A DNA stretch of 64,000 bases from Silanimonas sp. (lineage in GTDB: Bacteria > Pseudomonadota > Gammaproteobacteria > Xanthomonadales > Xanthomonadaceae): assembly GCF_027530345.1 (NCBI RefSeq), contig NZ_JAPZQK010000010.1, forward strand, positions 62,001-126,000, given 5' to 3'. Shown here one piece after another: positions 32,941 through 42,161 of the stretch (its first letter is position 1; each line of letters opens with the position of its first letter). The notes below the pieces were generated by a model. That model had not been told where the DNA came from. It did not search any database and was given only the letters and a program-made list of their open reading frames with translations. The position numbers and the translations under genes are program-made.

Positions 32941-35598
32941 TCAGGGCACCTCGGCCGTCATCGCATCCATCCAGCGCGGATCGCTCGCGCCATCACCGCC
33001 GCCCATCGTGTGCCCGCCGCCTTCGGGCGTCATCGCGCGCCAGCCGCCGTCCCAGTCCCAGGTGGTGGCGTGCACGACGAGTCCGGAGAGCTCGGCCGGG
33101 TGGCCGAGCGCGGCGGCCGGGAATTCGAAGCGCACCACCTTGCGCGCCTTGTCGACGGCAATGCGCGCGCCCGGAATGAGCGGCGTGCCGTCGCGGTCGG
33201 CATCGGCGCCTTCGGCGGTGAACGCGGCATTGCTCCAACCGTGGGTCCTCAAACGCACCTGCCAGCGTCGGCCGTCGGGCAGCGTCGCGTTCTGGCCCGG
33301 CATGGCCGTGGCGCCGTCCGTGCGGCCGGGCAGCGAGAGGAAGACCGAGAAAGCCACGTGGTCGAAGCCGTTCGCCGGGTTCCAGCGGTCGAGCACCTCG
33401 CCCATCGTCAGTTCGATCGCCAGCGCACCGCCGCTGCCGTAAACCCGCATCACGCGCAGATCCATGCTGGCCTCGCCGGCGTAGCTGGGGTCGGAGGGGT
33501 AGCGGTAGCGGCCCTCGGGACCGGCGTCGTCATCGGCCGGATCGGTGGCTTCGGCGAGCAGGGCCCAGTCGCGCTCGACGCGGAAGGTCTGGCCCGGAGA
33601 GGCGAGCCCGTCGCCGGCCAGCACCACCACGCGGTGCGTGGCCTTGGGGTCGATGAAGTCATCGGTCGGGACCGTCTCGCGCCAGCGCCCGGCAGCGTCG
33701 GCGACCAGGCGCTGCGCGCGCCGCAGGTCGCCGTCCACGACCAGCGTGCCGTCGCGGCCCGGGGGCAGGGTGCCGGTGAGTACGAGCGTGTCGCGCACGA
33801 CCTCGGGCACCGCGTCGAGCGTCGGCACCGAGGCCGAATCCGCGGGCGTGGCCGCACCGTCCGCCGTTCGCGGCGCGGGCTCGACGCGCCACACCCCGCC
33901 GGCACGGGCCGGCAGTTCGCTGAGCACGCGGCCCTCCGCGTTGGCCTGCAGCACCGGGCCGTCGCCGTCGAGGGCGAGCAGGGGCACGAGGCGCGCGCCG
34001 GGCGGCAGGCCGTCGAGGTCGAGCAGGCGACGGTCTTCGGCCGTGTTGAGCATCACCACCAGCCGGTCGCCGTCGCTGCGGCCGGCTTCCGCATCGCCCT
34101 GCATCGCCCAGGCCACCACGCCCGGGCCGACGCCGTCGGCGGCGAGGATCTCGGGCCGCGCGCGCGACAGCGCGGGATAGGCGCGGCGCAGCTGCACCAT
34201 CGCGGCGATCTGCCGGTACAGCGGGTGCGCGGTGTCGAAGTGGTCGCGCCCGCCGCTGCCGAAGCCCGTGGCGAACATCGCGTCGCGCTGGTTGCGGAAG
34301 CCCTGCTCGGTGCCGTAGTAGAGGACCGGGATGCCCGGCAGCGTCAGCATCGCCAGCAGGGCCTGCTTCAGGGCCGGCTCGCCGGCGCCCGCGAGGAAGC
34401 GGTCGACGTCGTGGTTGTCGATGAAGGTCGGCATGCGCCACGGGTCGGCGTGCACGGCCAGGGTGCGCTCGATGCGCCAGGCCAACTCGGCCGGCGCATG
34501 GCCGCGCGCGAACACATCGCCGAAGGTCCCGTACATCGGGAACTGGATCATCGCCGGGATGCCGCCCTCGAGGCGCTGGTAGGCGTCGATCTTGCGCATC
34601 TGCACGTCCTCGAAGGGCTTGTCGATGCCGAAGCCCTCGCCGAACAGGTGGAAGCGCGGGTTGCCCTGCGCGGCGGCCACGCGCAGCACGCCGGGGGCTT
34701 CCGGGTCCTCGGCGTGCAGGAAATCGGGGAAGAAATCCGCCGGCACGTAGAAAGCGGTGTCCACCCGGAACCCGTCCACGCCGACCTTGGTGATCCAGTC
34801 GCCGAAGCTCTTTCGCAGCGCCCGTCGCACCACCGGGCTTTCGGTATCCAGATCGTCCAGCCCGGCCATCTGGAAGGTCAGTTCCTGCACTTTGTTCGTG
34901 TAATCGCGGACCGGCGGGGTCCAGTGGTAGGCCGACAGCACGCGCTGCGCCGGGTCATTGGGGTCGTTCTGGGAGAACGGCCACTGCGTGGGCCGGTCCA
35001 TGGGCCGGCTGCCGCGCGTCCGGCGCCAGGAATGCGCCGGCTCGCCTTCGCGCCAGTCGTCGTAGGCGAAGAAGTTGCCCATGTGGTTGACCACGATGTC
35101 CTGCACCAGGGTCATGCGCCGCCCGTCCAAGGCTTGCCCCAGTGCCACGTAGTCACCGAGCGTGCCGTAGTGCGCGTCCACCGCCGAGAAGTCGCTGGCC
35201 CAGTAGCCGTGGTAGCCGGAGAAGCGGGCCTCGTCGTCCCACCACTGGTTTGCCACCGGCGGAGTGATCCAGAGCCCCGTCACGCCCAGGCCTTCGAGGT
35301 AGTCGAGGCGCTGGGTGATGCCGCGCAGATCGCCGCCGCTGTACTTGCTGCCATCCGCGGGGTCGTAAACGCCGGCGCCTTGGTCGTTGTTGGACGGGTC
35401 GCCGTCGGCGAAACGGTCGATCATCGCGAAGTAGAGGACCTGGTCGCGCCAGTCGACCGATCGGGTCTTGGGGGCCTCGGCGGCCGCCGCTCCCGCGAGA
35501 AGCAAGCTTGCCAATACGCAGCCCCAATGCGCCTGCTGCGGGCGGGTGCGCACGCTGGGGCGGGTCGAGGGCTTCACTGTGAACGTGAAGAAGGGCAT
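32941..35598 (-). CDS. Exported alpha-amylase-family enzyme (GH13) with glucodextranase-type C-terminal module
   Basis: An 885-residue protein. A long N-region precedes a hydrophobic signal segment (CVLASLLLAGAAAAEA). The GH13 barrel shows region I DIVVNHMGNF, region II GFRVDTAFYV, region III LFGEGFG and region IV FIDNHDVDRF. The last 220 residues contain D-P-A-D-D-D-A-G-P-E-G-R-Y-R-Y-P-S-D and later TTWDWDGGWRAM, the pattern of the glucodextranase C-terminal domain, a probable surface or glucan-binding module. It should hydrolyse alpha-1,4-glucans outside the cytoplasm. It is divergent from the TonB receptor, with an operator between them. Confidence 0.9.
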   Translation of the reverse strand: MPFFTFTVKPSTRPSVRTRPQQAHWGCVLASLLLAGAAAAEAPKTRSVDWRDQVLYFAMIDRFADGDPSNNDQGAGVYDPADGSKYSGGDLRGITQRLDYLEGLGVTGLWITPPVANQWWDDEARFSGYHGYWASDFSAVDAHYGTLGDYVALGQALDGRRMTLVQDIVVNHMGNFFAYDDWREGEPAHSWRRTRGSRPMDRPTQWPFSQNDPNDPAQRVLSAYHWTPPVRDYTNKVQELTFQMAGLDDLDTESPVVRRALRKSFGDWITKVGVDGFRVDTAFYVPADFFPDFLHAEDPEAPGVLRVAAAQGNPRFHLFGEGFGIDKPFEDVQMRKIDAYQRLEGGIPAMIQFPMYGTFGDVFARGHAPAELAWRIERTLAVHADPWRMPTFIDNHDVDRFLAGAGEPALKQALLAMLTLPGIPVLYYGTEQGFRNQRDAMFATGFGSGGRDHFDTAHPLYRQIAAMVQLRRAYPALSRARPEILAADGVGPGVVAWAMQGDAEAGRSDGDRLVVMLNTAEDRRLLDLDGLPPGARLVPLLALDGDGPVLQANAEGRVLSELPARAGGVWRVEPAPRTADGAATPADSASVPTLDAVPEVVRDTLVLTGTLPPGRDGTLVVDGDLRRAQRLVADAAGRWRETVPTDDFIDPKATHRVVVLAGDGLASPGQTFRVERDWALLAEATDPADDDAGPEGRYRYPSDPSYAGEASMDLRVMRVYGSGGALAIELTMGEVLDRWNPANGFDHVAFSVFLSLPGRTDGATAMPGQNATLPDGRRWQVRLRTHGWSNAAFTAEGADADRDGTPLIPGARIAVDKARKVVRFEFPAAALGHPAELSGLVVHATTWDWDGGWRAMTPEGGGHTMGGGDGASDPRWMDAMTAEVP

Positions 35599-35659
35599 GG
35601 CGAGCGTCCAGCGGCGTGCTGAGACCAGTGTCGCACCGAGTAAAGACGTTAAAAGTCCA

Positions 35660-35673
35660 TGAATACGTATGCA
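35660..35673. promoter_or_regulatory. Palindromic operator between the amylase and the TonB-dependent receptor
   Basis: The sequence TGAATACGTATGCA is a CG-centred inverted repeat with one asymmetric position. It lies 62 bases from the amylase start and 125 bases from the receptor start, in the 200-base divergent control region. No other feature was recognised in that region. Confidence 0.7.
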
Positions 35674-35798
35674 GCAAAGCGCGCGTTTGGAGCCTCGGCA
35701 CTAACATGAAAAAATCGTGACGCGAGCCTGATTCGGGCTGCCACGAATGACCGCGCCGAAAGGCGTTGCTCTATTCCAGCCAGTGTCAGGAGACGGGA

Positions 35799-38483
35799 AT
35801 GTTGAATCTCAAGCGCGACATGCTGAGCGTGGCGCTCGCGTCGGCCATCATGGCCATGGCGGCGAACGCCCAAGCGCAGGCCCAAGCGGCCGCCGAAGAC
35901 GAAGAAGAGGTGGATGAAGCCAAGACCTTGGACGAGGTCATCGTGACCTCGGGCATCCGCCGCGGTATCGAAGACGCCATCGAGCTCAAGCGTGACGCGA
36001 CGTCGATCGTCGAGGCAATCTCGGCGGAAGACATTGGCAAGTTGCCGGACTCGTCCATCGCCGAGTCCATCGCGCGACTGCCGGGCCTTGCCGCCCAGCG
36101 CGTCGCCGGCCGTGCCAGCGAGATTTCCATCCGCGGCCTCGACGGTAACTTCTCGACGACCAACCTCAATGGCCGCGAGCAGATCAGCACCAGCGACAGC
36201 CGCAGCGTCGAGTTCGACCAGTACCCCTCGGAGCTGCTGAGTTCGGTCGTGGTCTACAAGACCCCGGACGCCAGCCTGACCAACCAGGGCCTGTCCGGCA
36301 CGGTCGACCTGCGCACCGTCCGCCCGCTCGAGTTCGACGGCACCATCCGCACCATCGGCGCGCGCATGGAGCGCAACTCCCTCGGCGACCAGATCGATGG
36401 CGTCAGTGCCTGGGGCAGCCGCCTCAGCGCCAGCTTTATCGACCAGTTCGCTGATAACCGCGTCGGCCTCGCCCTTGGCCTTGCTTATCTCGATTCCCCT
36501 GGCCAGGCGCGTGAGCTCCGCTACTGGGGATTCCCGGAAGAGGCGGGCCAGCGTCGAATCGGTGGCTTCGATGCCCGCGTGTTCTCGTCCGACAACAAGC
36601 GCCTCGGCGTGATGGGAACGGTCCAGTTCAAGCCGAACGACGTTTACAACGGCGTGCTTGACGTCTACTACTCGGACTTCGAGCGCAACGAGCAGCGTTC
36701 GCGCATCGAGACCGGCCTGCAGTGGAGCGGGGCGTCCCTCGCCGATGCCGGCCGCGTCGTCGACACCAGCCGCGGCGTGCCCTTCGTGTCGGGCGGCACG
36801 TACAACGGCGTCACGCCGCAGATCCGCAACGACGCCTTCAACCGCGAGGACAGCGTCCTCTCGGCCGGCCTCGCCAACGAGTTCACCTTCAGCGACAACC
36901 TGACCGGCCTGCTCGACCTGTCGTACAGCCGCGTCGATTCGGTCATGACGGAGCTCGAGACGTATGCGGGCCTTGGCCTTGGCAACACGGCCAACGTCGG
37001 CTACTCGGTGCCGACGTCCGGCTTCCCGACCTTCAGCTTCAACCGCAACCTGGCCGACCCGTCGATCATCCGCCTGACCGATTCCGCCGGCTGGGGCCAG
37101 GACGGCTACATCAAGGCGCCGGAGATCGACGACGAGCTGCACGCCGTCAAGGCCCACCTCGAACACCGCTTCGACGCCGGCTTCCTGAGCAGCATCGAGG
37201 GCGGCGTCCGCTGGTCCGACCGCGAGAAGTCGCGCTCTTCGAGCGAAGCGTTCCTCGACCTGCCGAACCGCCCGGTCACCCTGTCGTCCAGCGTGCTGCG
37301 CGGCCCGACCGACATGGGCTACATCGGCATCGGTCCGGTGTTCTCCTACAACCCCTTCGACGTGCTGAGCCTCTACCGCCGTCGCGGCAACGACTCCTCG
37401 GGCGTGGCCGACAAGAACTGGGACGTGAGCGAGACCCTGCAGACCGCGTACCTGCAGCTGAACATCGACAGCCAGATCGGCGAGATCGGCGTGCGTGGCA
37501 ACGTCGGCGTCCAGCACCAGCGCACCGAGCAGGCGTCCACGGGCTTCGTGCGCGGGCCGGGTTCGAGCGGCTTCGGCACGCTCGCGTCGGTCGGCAAGGA
37601 ATACAGCGACACCCTGCCGAGCATGAACCTCAGCTTCCTGTTGCCCTGGGACCAGACGCTGCGCATCGGCTCGGCCAAGCAGCTGGCCCGCCCGCGCATC
37701 GACCAGATGACCATCGGCGGCGGGTTCGGCGTCGACCAGCAGCGCGGACGCTACTCCGGCGGCGGTGGCAACCCGTTCCTCGAGCCGTGGCGCGCCACGT
37801 CCTACGACATCTCGTACGAGAAGTACTTCGCGGAGCGCGGTTACGTTTCGCTGGCCTACTTCCACAAGGACCTCGAGACGTACATCTTCCAGGGCGAGTT
37901 CCCGCTCGATTTCTCGATCTTTGACCTCTCGACCGTCCCCAACCCGCGCCCGCCCTCGACCATCGGCGTGTGGAGCGCGCCGTTCAACGGCGAGGGCGGC
38001 ACGATCAAGGGCCTCGAGTTCGCCTTCTCGCTGCCGCTCGACGTGCTGTGGGCCCCGCTCGAGGGGTTCGGCCTGCGGGGCAGCTACTCCGACACCGACA
38101 GCGAGATCTCGGCCTTCGGTCCAGGCAACTCGCGACCGCTGCCGGGCCTCTCGAAGTACGTCTCGAACATCACGGCCTACTACGAGAAGAACGGCTTCAG
38201 CACCCGCGTGAGCCGCCGCACCCGTTCGGACTACGTGGCCTTCGTCCGCCAGTTCGACCTGACGCTGGGCGACCGCTTCATCGGCGCCGAGCAGATCGTC
38301 GACTTCCAGACCGGCTACGAGTTCCGCGAAGGTACGTTCAAGGGCCTGAGCCTCCTGCTGCAAGTCAACAACCTGACCAACGAGCCCTACCGCGAACTCG
38401 ATATCGGCGGCAACTACCGCGCCGAGGCGTTGTACGGCGAGTACGGCCGCACCTATCTGCTCGGCGCGGTCTACAAGTTCTGA
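35799..38483 (+). CDS. TonB-dependent receptor, probable maltodextrin transporter of the outer membrane
   Basis: An 894-residue outer-membrane protein. The signal peptide ends near A-N-A-Q-A, an acidic linker follows, and the TonB box is at T-L-D-E-V-I-V-T. The plug domain (about 60-190) contains A-E-D-I-G-K-L-P-D-S-S-I-A-E-S-I-A-R-L-P-G, then I-S-I-R-G-L-D. The barrel ends in the aromatic-terminated strand G-A-V-Y-K-F expected for BAM recognition. The opening is the type found in the carbohydrate-linked TonB receptors of Xanthomonadales and Caulobacterales. AGGAGA precedes ATG 35799. Substrate is inferred from neighbours: amylase, pullulanase and an MFS sugar transporter. Confidence 0.92.
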   Translation: MLNLKRDMLSVALASAIMAMAANAQAQAQAAAEDEEEVDEAKTLDEVIVTSGIRRGIEDAIELKRDATSIVEAISAEDIGKLPDSSIAESIARLPGLAAQRVAGRASEISIRGLDGNFSTTNLNGREQISTSDSRSVEFDQYPSELLSSVVVYKTPDASLTNQGLSGTVDLRTVRPLEFDGTIRTIGARMERNSLGDQIDGVSAWGSRLSASFIDQFADNRVGLALGLAYLDSPGQARELRYWGFPEEAGQRRIGGFDARVFSSDNKRLGVMGTVQFKPNDVYNGVLDVYYSDFERNEQRSRIETGLQWSGASLADAGRVVDTSRGVPFVSGGTYNGVTPQIRNDAFNREDSVLSAGLANEFTFSDNLTGLLDLSYSRVDSVMTELETYAGLGLGNTANVGYSVPTSGFPTFSFNRNLADPSIIRLTDSAGWGQDGYIKAPEIDDELHAVKAHLEHRFDAGFLSSIEGGVRWSDREKSRSSSEAFLDLPNRPVTLSSSVLRGPTDMGYIGIGPVFSYNPFDVLSLYRRRGNDSSGVADKNWDVSETLQTAYLQLNIDSQIGEIGVRGNVGVQHQRTEQASTGFVRGPGSSGFGTLASVGKEYSDTLPSMNLSFLLPWDQTLRIGSAKQLARPRIDQMTIGGGFGVDQQRGRYSGGGGNPFLEPWRATSYDISYEKYFAERGYVSLAYFHKDLETYIFQGEFPLDFSIFDLSTVPNPRPPSTIGVWSAPFNGEGGTIKGLEFAFSLPLDVLWAPLEGFGLRGSYSDTDSEISAFGPGNSRPLPGLSKYVSNITAYYEKNGFSTRVSRRTRSDYVAFVRQFDLTLGDRFIGAEQIVDFQTGYEFREGTFKGLSLLLQVNNLTNEPYRELDIGGNYRAEALYGEYGRTYLLGAVYKF

Positions 38484-38500
38484 CGTCACGTGTTTTTCCG

Positions 38501-38535
38501 CCCCCGGTCGGTCGCGTACCGCCGGGGGTTTTTTT
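38501..38535 (+). terminator. Rho-independent terminator of the TonB receptor gene
   Basis: The arms CCCCCGG and CCGGGGG, with inner GGT/ACC pairing, are followed by seven T residues (38529-38535). The hairpin begins 17 bases after the receptor stop. Confidence 0.9.
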
Positions 38536-38580
38536 CGTCCGCGTTCCGGGTGTGGGCTGCTCGATATGCCGCCGCAAGCC

Positions 38581-39240
38581 TCAATCGCGCGTTGGCTTGA
38601 TTGCTTCGAGTTCCCAAAGCAGGTAGGGCTTGCGGTCGCCGTGGACCGACTTGCCGCGCAGGCGTCGCGACCAGCCGCGCCATGCCCTCGCGAAGCCTTT
38701 CAGCCCGCGATGGCGTGGCGTCGCCCGGTTCGCGGGATCGTCGGCATCCGCCGCGTAGTGCTCCACGAGGTGCACGGATTCCGCGCGCAGCGCGTGGAAT
38801 CGCCCCTTGAACCCGTACATCCGCGCCATCGGCGCTTCGCCGCAGAAATACGCGTGGGTGCCCGCGGCGACGATGTTGACGTGGGTCGGGTCGATGAAGG
38901 CCTCCGGGTGCGGGAAGGCCGGCGTCAGTGCATAGAAGCGCCCGCCCGGCGCGAGCACGCGCCAGACCTCGTCCATCAATCGGATGAACGGGAACACCGT
39001 TCCCTGGCCGTCGGCCGTGGGCAGCAGGCGCGGCACGTGCTCGATGAAATCGAAGGCCGAGACCGAGCCGAAATGGTCGTCATCGAAGGGGATGGGCTGC
39101 ACCGCGAGGTTCGCGATGCGGTAGTCGAAGCGCTCGTCCCCCTGCAGCGGGCGCACGTCGACGCCGGCCAGGGATGCGCGGTGGTAGGGGTTGCGCGGGA
39201 ACCTGCCGCAACCGAGGTCGAGGTGGCGATCGGGGAGCAT
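38581..39240 (-). CDS. SAM-dependent methyltransferase (class I)
   Basis: A 219-residue protein. Motif I is H-L-D-L-G-C-G-x-F-P-R-N-P-Y, followed by A-G-V-D-V-R-P, then S-A-F-D-F-I-E-H-V-P and L-A-P-G-G-R-F-Y-A-L-T-P-A-F-P. This is a Rossmann-fold methyltransferase of the type often found near cell-surface polysaccharide genes. The substrate is unknown. The start at 39240 has no good Shine-Dalgarno, and an upstream start in the same frame cannot be excluded. It lies convergent to the TonB receptor and divergent from the MFS transporter. Confidence 0.75.
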   Translation of the reverse strand: MLPDRHLDLGCGRFPRNPYHRASLAGVDVRPLQGDERFDYRIANLAVQPIPFDDDHFGSVSAFDFIEHVPRLLPTADGQGTVFPFIRLMDEVWRVLAPGGRFYALTPAFPHPEAFIDPTHVNIVAAGTHAYFCGEAPMARMYGFKGRFHALRAESVHLVEHYAADADDPANRATPRHRGLKGFARAWRGWSRRLRGKSVHGDRKPYLLWELEAIKPTRD

Positions 39241-39381
39241 CGGGAGGGCTGCGTCGGGGTTGCGCGCGATCCTAGCGCGGAAGCGTGTTTTCAGGGGTTT
39301 TTGGCGCTCGCGGTGTAGTAGATTCCTGCCACTGCCAACGCAGCTCGCGCTGGCCACCAACAGTCAAGAGGCGGAAGCAGC

Positions 39382-40794
39382 ATGGCGCATGGGGCGAACA
39401 TCGCATCGGGGTCGGCACGCCGGCCCGTCCTGTCGTTCTGGCAGATCTGGAACATGTCGTTCGGCTTCCTCGGCATCCAGTTCGGCTTCGCGTTGCAAGG
39501 TGGATTCGTCTCGCGCATCTTCCAGACGCTAGGTGCGGAGAAAGACGCGTTGCCGCTGTTGTGGATCGCCGCGCCGCTCACCGGGTTACTGGTCCAGCCG
39601 ATCATCGGCTACCTCAGTGACCGCACCTGGCATCCGATCCTCGGGCGCCGCCGCCCGTACTTCCTGATCGGCGCGATCCTCAGTTCGATCGCGCTGCTGT
39701 TCATGCCGCACTCGCCGGCGCTGTGGATCGCGGTCGGCACGCTGTGGGTGCTCGATGCGTCGATCAACGTCAGCATGGAACCGTTCCGCGCGCTGGTGGC
39801 CGACAAGCTGCCGGAGCAGCAGCGCAGCTACGGTTTCGTGGTGCAGACGCTGATCATCGGCATCGGCACCTGGGTGGCCAGCAACCTGCCGTGGTTCGTG
39901 ACGCAGATGGGCGTCAGCAACGAGGCCGCGCCCGGCGTCGTGCCGCCGTCGGTCCAGGTGGCTTTCGCGATCGGTGCCTTCGTGTTCCTCGCGTCGATCC
40001 TCGTCACCGTGTTCACGACGAAGGAATACCCGCCGGATGATCTCGCCGCTTTCGAGGCCGAGAAGCAGAAGGGGAATTTCTTCCGCGACATCGTCCACAA
40101 CATCGTGCATATGCCGAAGCAGATGCGCCGCATCGGCATCGTGCAGTTCTTCAGCTGGTTCGCGTTCTTCGCGATGTGGAGCATGGCGACGCCGGGACTG
40201 ACCGAGCACGTGTTCAATGCCCCGGCGCCGGTCGCGAGCGCCTATGACATGGCGATCCCGGAGCAGGCGGCGGCGTTCGCTGCGGTGAACAAGGCCTACC
40301 AGGATGCCGCCGACCTCGTCGGCGTGGCCATGGGCTGGTACGGCCTGTCGTCGATGGTCGTGGCGCTGCTGTTGGCGTTCTACGCCGCGCGCTTCGTGCT
40401 CAATCGCCGGGCGATACATGCCGCTTCGTTGGTGATCGGTGGCCTCGGTTTCCTTTCGATGTACGTGGCGCCGTCGCCGGAGTGGCTGAAGCTCGGCTTC
40501 GTCCTCGTCGGCGTGGCGTGGGCCAGCATCCTGTCGATGCCCTATGCGCTGCTCGCCGGCTGCCTCGAAGAGAAGCGGATGGGCGTGTTCATGGGCCTGT
40601 TCAACATGTTCATCGTGCTGCCGCAGATCACCGCGGCGTTGGTGCTGGGTCCGCTGGTGAAGCAGGTGTTCGACAACCACGCGATCTACGCGCTCGTGCT
40701 CAGCGGTTGCAGCCTGCTGCTGGCCGCCACCTTCCTCCTGCGCGTGAACGAGCGCCCGGTCCTCGAGCCCGTGCCGGAACCCGCGCATGGATGA
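39382..40794 (+). CDS. MFS sugar transporter (maltose/maltodextrin type, SLC45/GPH-like)
   Basis: A 470-residue inner-membrane protein with about 12 hydrophobic segments. The opening (SFWQIWNMSFGFLGIQFGFA), then PIIGYLSDRTWHPILGRRRPY, matches the sucrose/maltose-H+ symporter-like family found in TonB-linked maltodextrin loci. A second characteristic segment is S-M-E-P-F-R-A-L-V-A-D. It would bring maltose or maltodextrins from periplasm to cytoplasm. The start follows a GAGGCGGAAG leader. It overlaps the next gene by 8 bases. Confidence 0.88.
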   Translation: MAHGANIASGSARRPVLSFWQIWNMSFGFLGIQFGFALQGGFVSRIFQTLGAEKDALPLLWIAAPLTGLLVQPIIGYLSDRTWHPILGRRRPYFLIGAILSSIALLFMPHSPALWIAVGTLWVLDASINVSMEPFRALVADKLPEQQRSYGFVVQTLIIGIGTWVASNLPWFVTQMGVSNEAAPGVVPPSVQVAFAIGAFVFLASILVTVFTTKEYPPDDLAAFEAEKQKGNFFRDIVHNIVHMPKQMRRIGIVQFFSWFAFFAMWSMATPGLTEHVFNAPAPVASAYDMAIPEQAAAFAAVNKAYQDAADLVGVAMGWYGLSSMVVALLLAFYAARFVLNRRAIHAASLVIGGLGFLSMYVAPSPEWLKLGFVLVGVAWASILSMPYALLAGCLEEKRMGVFMGLFNMFIVLPQITAALVLGPLVKQVFDNHAIYALVLSGCSLLLAATFLLRVNERPVLEPVPEPAHG

Positions 40795-42127
40795 AACGCG
40801 GCGACGCGTGGTAGCGGCGATGTCGGCGCTGGGCCTGCTCGGCGCCGCGGGACCGGCGTTCGCCCAGGCTGGCGGTGCGGTGCCTGCGGCGTCGAACGCC
40901 ACGGCGCGGCGCCATCGCCGCCTGCAAGGTGCGGAGGCGCAGGCGCTGTTCGATGCCGTGCTCGCCCACCTTCCGGCGGCGCAGCGCGAGGTGCTGCGCG
41001 ACCCGCGTCGCGAGGTGCAGATCGCGCTGACGCGCATCGAGCGCGAGGCGGATGGCAGCGCGCGCTTCGCGACCGCCACCTTCGGCGTGCAGCGCCAGCG
41101 CTGGTTCCCGGCGGCGAGCGTGGTGAAGCTCCCGATCGCGCTGCTCGTGGCTGAAGTGCTGGAAGCCGCGAACCTTGGCTTCAATGCGCGAACGGTGCTG
41201 GCGAGCGCGCCACGCAGCGGCAACTGGGAGGCCGCGGAGCCGCTGGTCGAGCCGGTGTGGCAGACGCTGTGGCGCCTGCTCGTGGTCAGCGAGAACGTGC
41301 CGTTCAATCGGCTCTACGACATGCTCGGCCCGGATCGGATCCACGCGCGCCTCGCCGAGCTGGGCTTCGATGATGTGCGCCTGATATCCCGGCTCGGCTC
41401 CCCGGACCCGCGATTGAACCGGCAGACCATAGCCTCGCGCATCGAGGCGCCGGAAACGGGGCCGGACGGCGAGCTCGCCTGGGTGCCGCGCTGGAACGCG
41501 GAAGCGCGCCGTGCGGCGGCGCGTCGCTTCCCATTCGGCAGCGCGCTGAAGGGCGCGGCTTGGCAGGATGACCGCGGCCGCATCGAGCAGGGCCCGCGCG
41601 ATTTCAGCACGGCGAACTTCCTGCCGCTCGAGGACGCCCACGCGATGCTGCTGCGGCTGGCCTTCCCGGAAGCGACACGTCGCTCGCAGCGCTGGGCGCT
41701 GAGCGCGACGACGCGGTTGTCCCTGCTGCGCATCACCGGCTTGTTCCCGCGCGAATCGCCGCTGCTCGCCACCGGCACGCACGCACCGGCGTCGTTCGGC
41801 GACGGCTACGCGAAGTTCTTCGTCGTCGGTGATCGCGATGCCGCGCCCCGCGGTTTCCGCAGCTTCGGCAAGACCGGCGAAGCCTTTGGGCACCAGGGTG
41901 AAACCGCGCTGCTCACCGAGGCCGATGGGCAGGGCGAAGTGCTGCTGAGTGCGAACCTCTACGCCAATGCCGACGGCGTGCTCAACGACGACCGCTACGA
42001 GTACGACACGGTGAGCCGCCCCTTTCTCGCTGCGCTCGGCCGCGCCGCCCTGGCGGCGGAAAAGGAAAGGCCGCGCCTGCATCGCGCCGACGCGGCCTTC
42101 CTGCCCACGGTGCTGGGGATGGGCTGA
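40787..42127 (+). CDS. Exported class A beta-lactamase-like serine hydrolase
   Basis: A 446-residue protein with a signal peptide (MSALGLLGAAGPAFAQA region). It is longer than ordinary class A enzymes (about 290). S-x-x-K is in AASVVKLPIALL, an S-x-N motif is in SENVPFN, and K-T-G is in FGKTGEAFG, so the three catalytic motifs are present. The Glu166-bearing omega-loop phrase is not recognisable, so beta-lactam hydrolysis is doubtful. The start overlaps the transporter stop by 8 bases, so it is translated with a sugar transporter. The role may be in cell-wall or ester processing. Confidence 0.75.
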   Translation: MDETRRRVVAAMSALGLLGAAGPAFAQAGGAVPAASNATARRHRRLQGAEAQALFDAVLAHLPAAQREVLRDPRREVQIALTRIEREADGSARFATATFGVQRQRWFPAASVVKLPIALLVAEVLEAANLGFNARTVLASAPRSGNWEAAEPLVEPVWQTLWRLLVVSENVPFNRLYDMLGPDRIHARLAELGFDDVRLISRLGSPDPRLNRQTIASRIEAPETGPDGELAWVPRWNAEARRAAARRFPFGSALKGAAWQDDRGRIEQGPRDFSTANFLPLEDAHAMLLRLAFPEATRRSQRWALSATTRLSLLRITGLFPRESPLLATGTHAPASFGDGYAKFFVVGDRDAAPRGFRSFGKTGEAFGHQGETALLTEADGQGEVLLSANLYANADGVLNDDRYEYDTVSRPFLAALGRAALAAEKERPRLHRADAAFLPTVLGMG

Positions 42128-42161
42128 TCGCCGCGCCGCGGCGACCGCCCGCTTCGATCGA

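Noticed and set aside
35649-38489. Very long open frame antisense to the TonB receptor
   Set aside because: The translation is low-complexity (Val/Ala/Arg/Asp-rich) with no domain. It mirrors the codon use of the real receptor gene, as expected in GC-rich DNA.
39280-39300. Possible operator copy upstream of the MFS transporter (GTTTTCA)
   Set aside because: Only one half resembles the motif; the opposite half has no match around a CG centre.
40787-42127. Antibiotic resistance beta-lactamase
   Set aside because: Fold motifs are present, but length, the missing omega-loop glutamate and transporter coupling argue against calling it a resistance gene.
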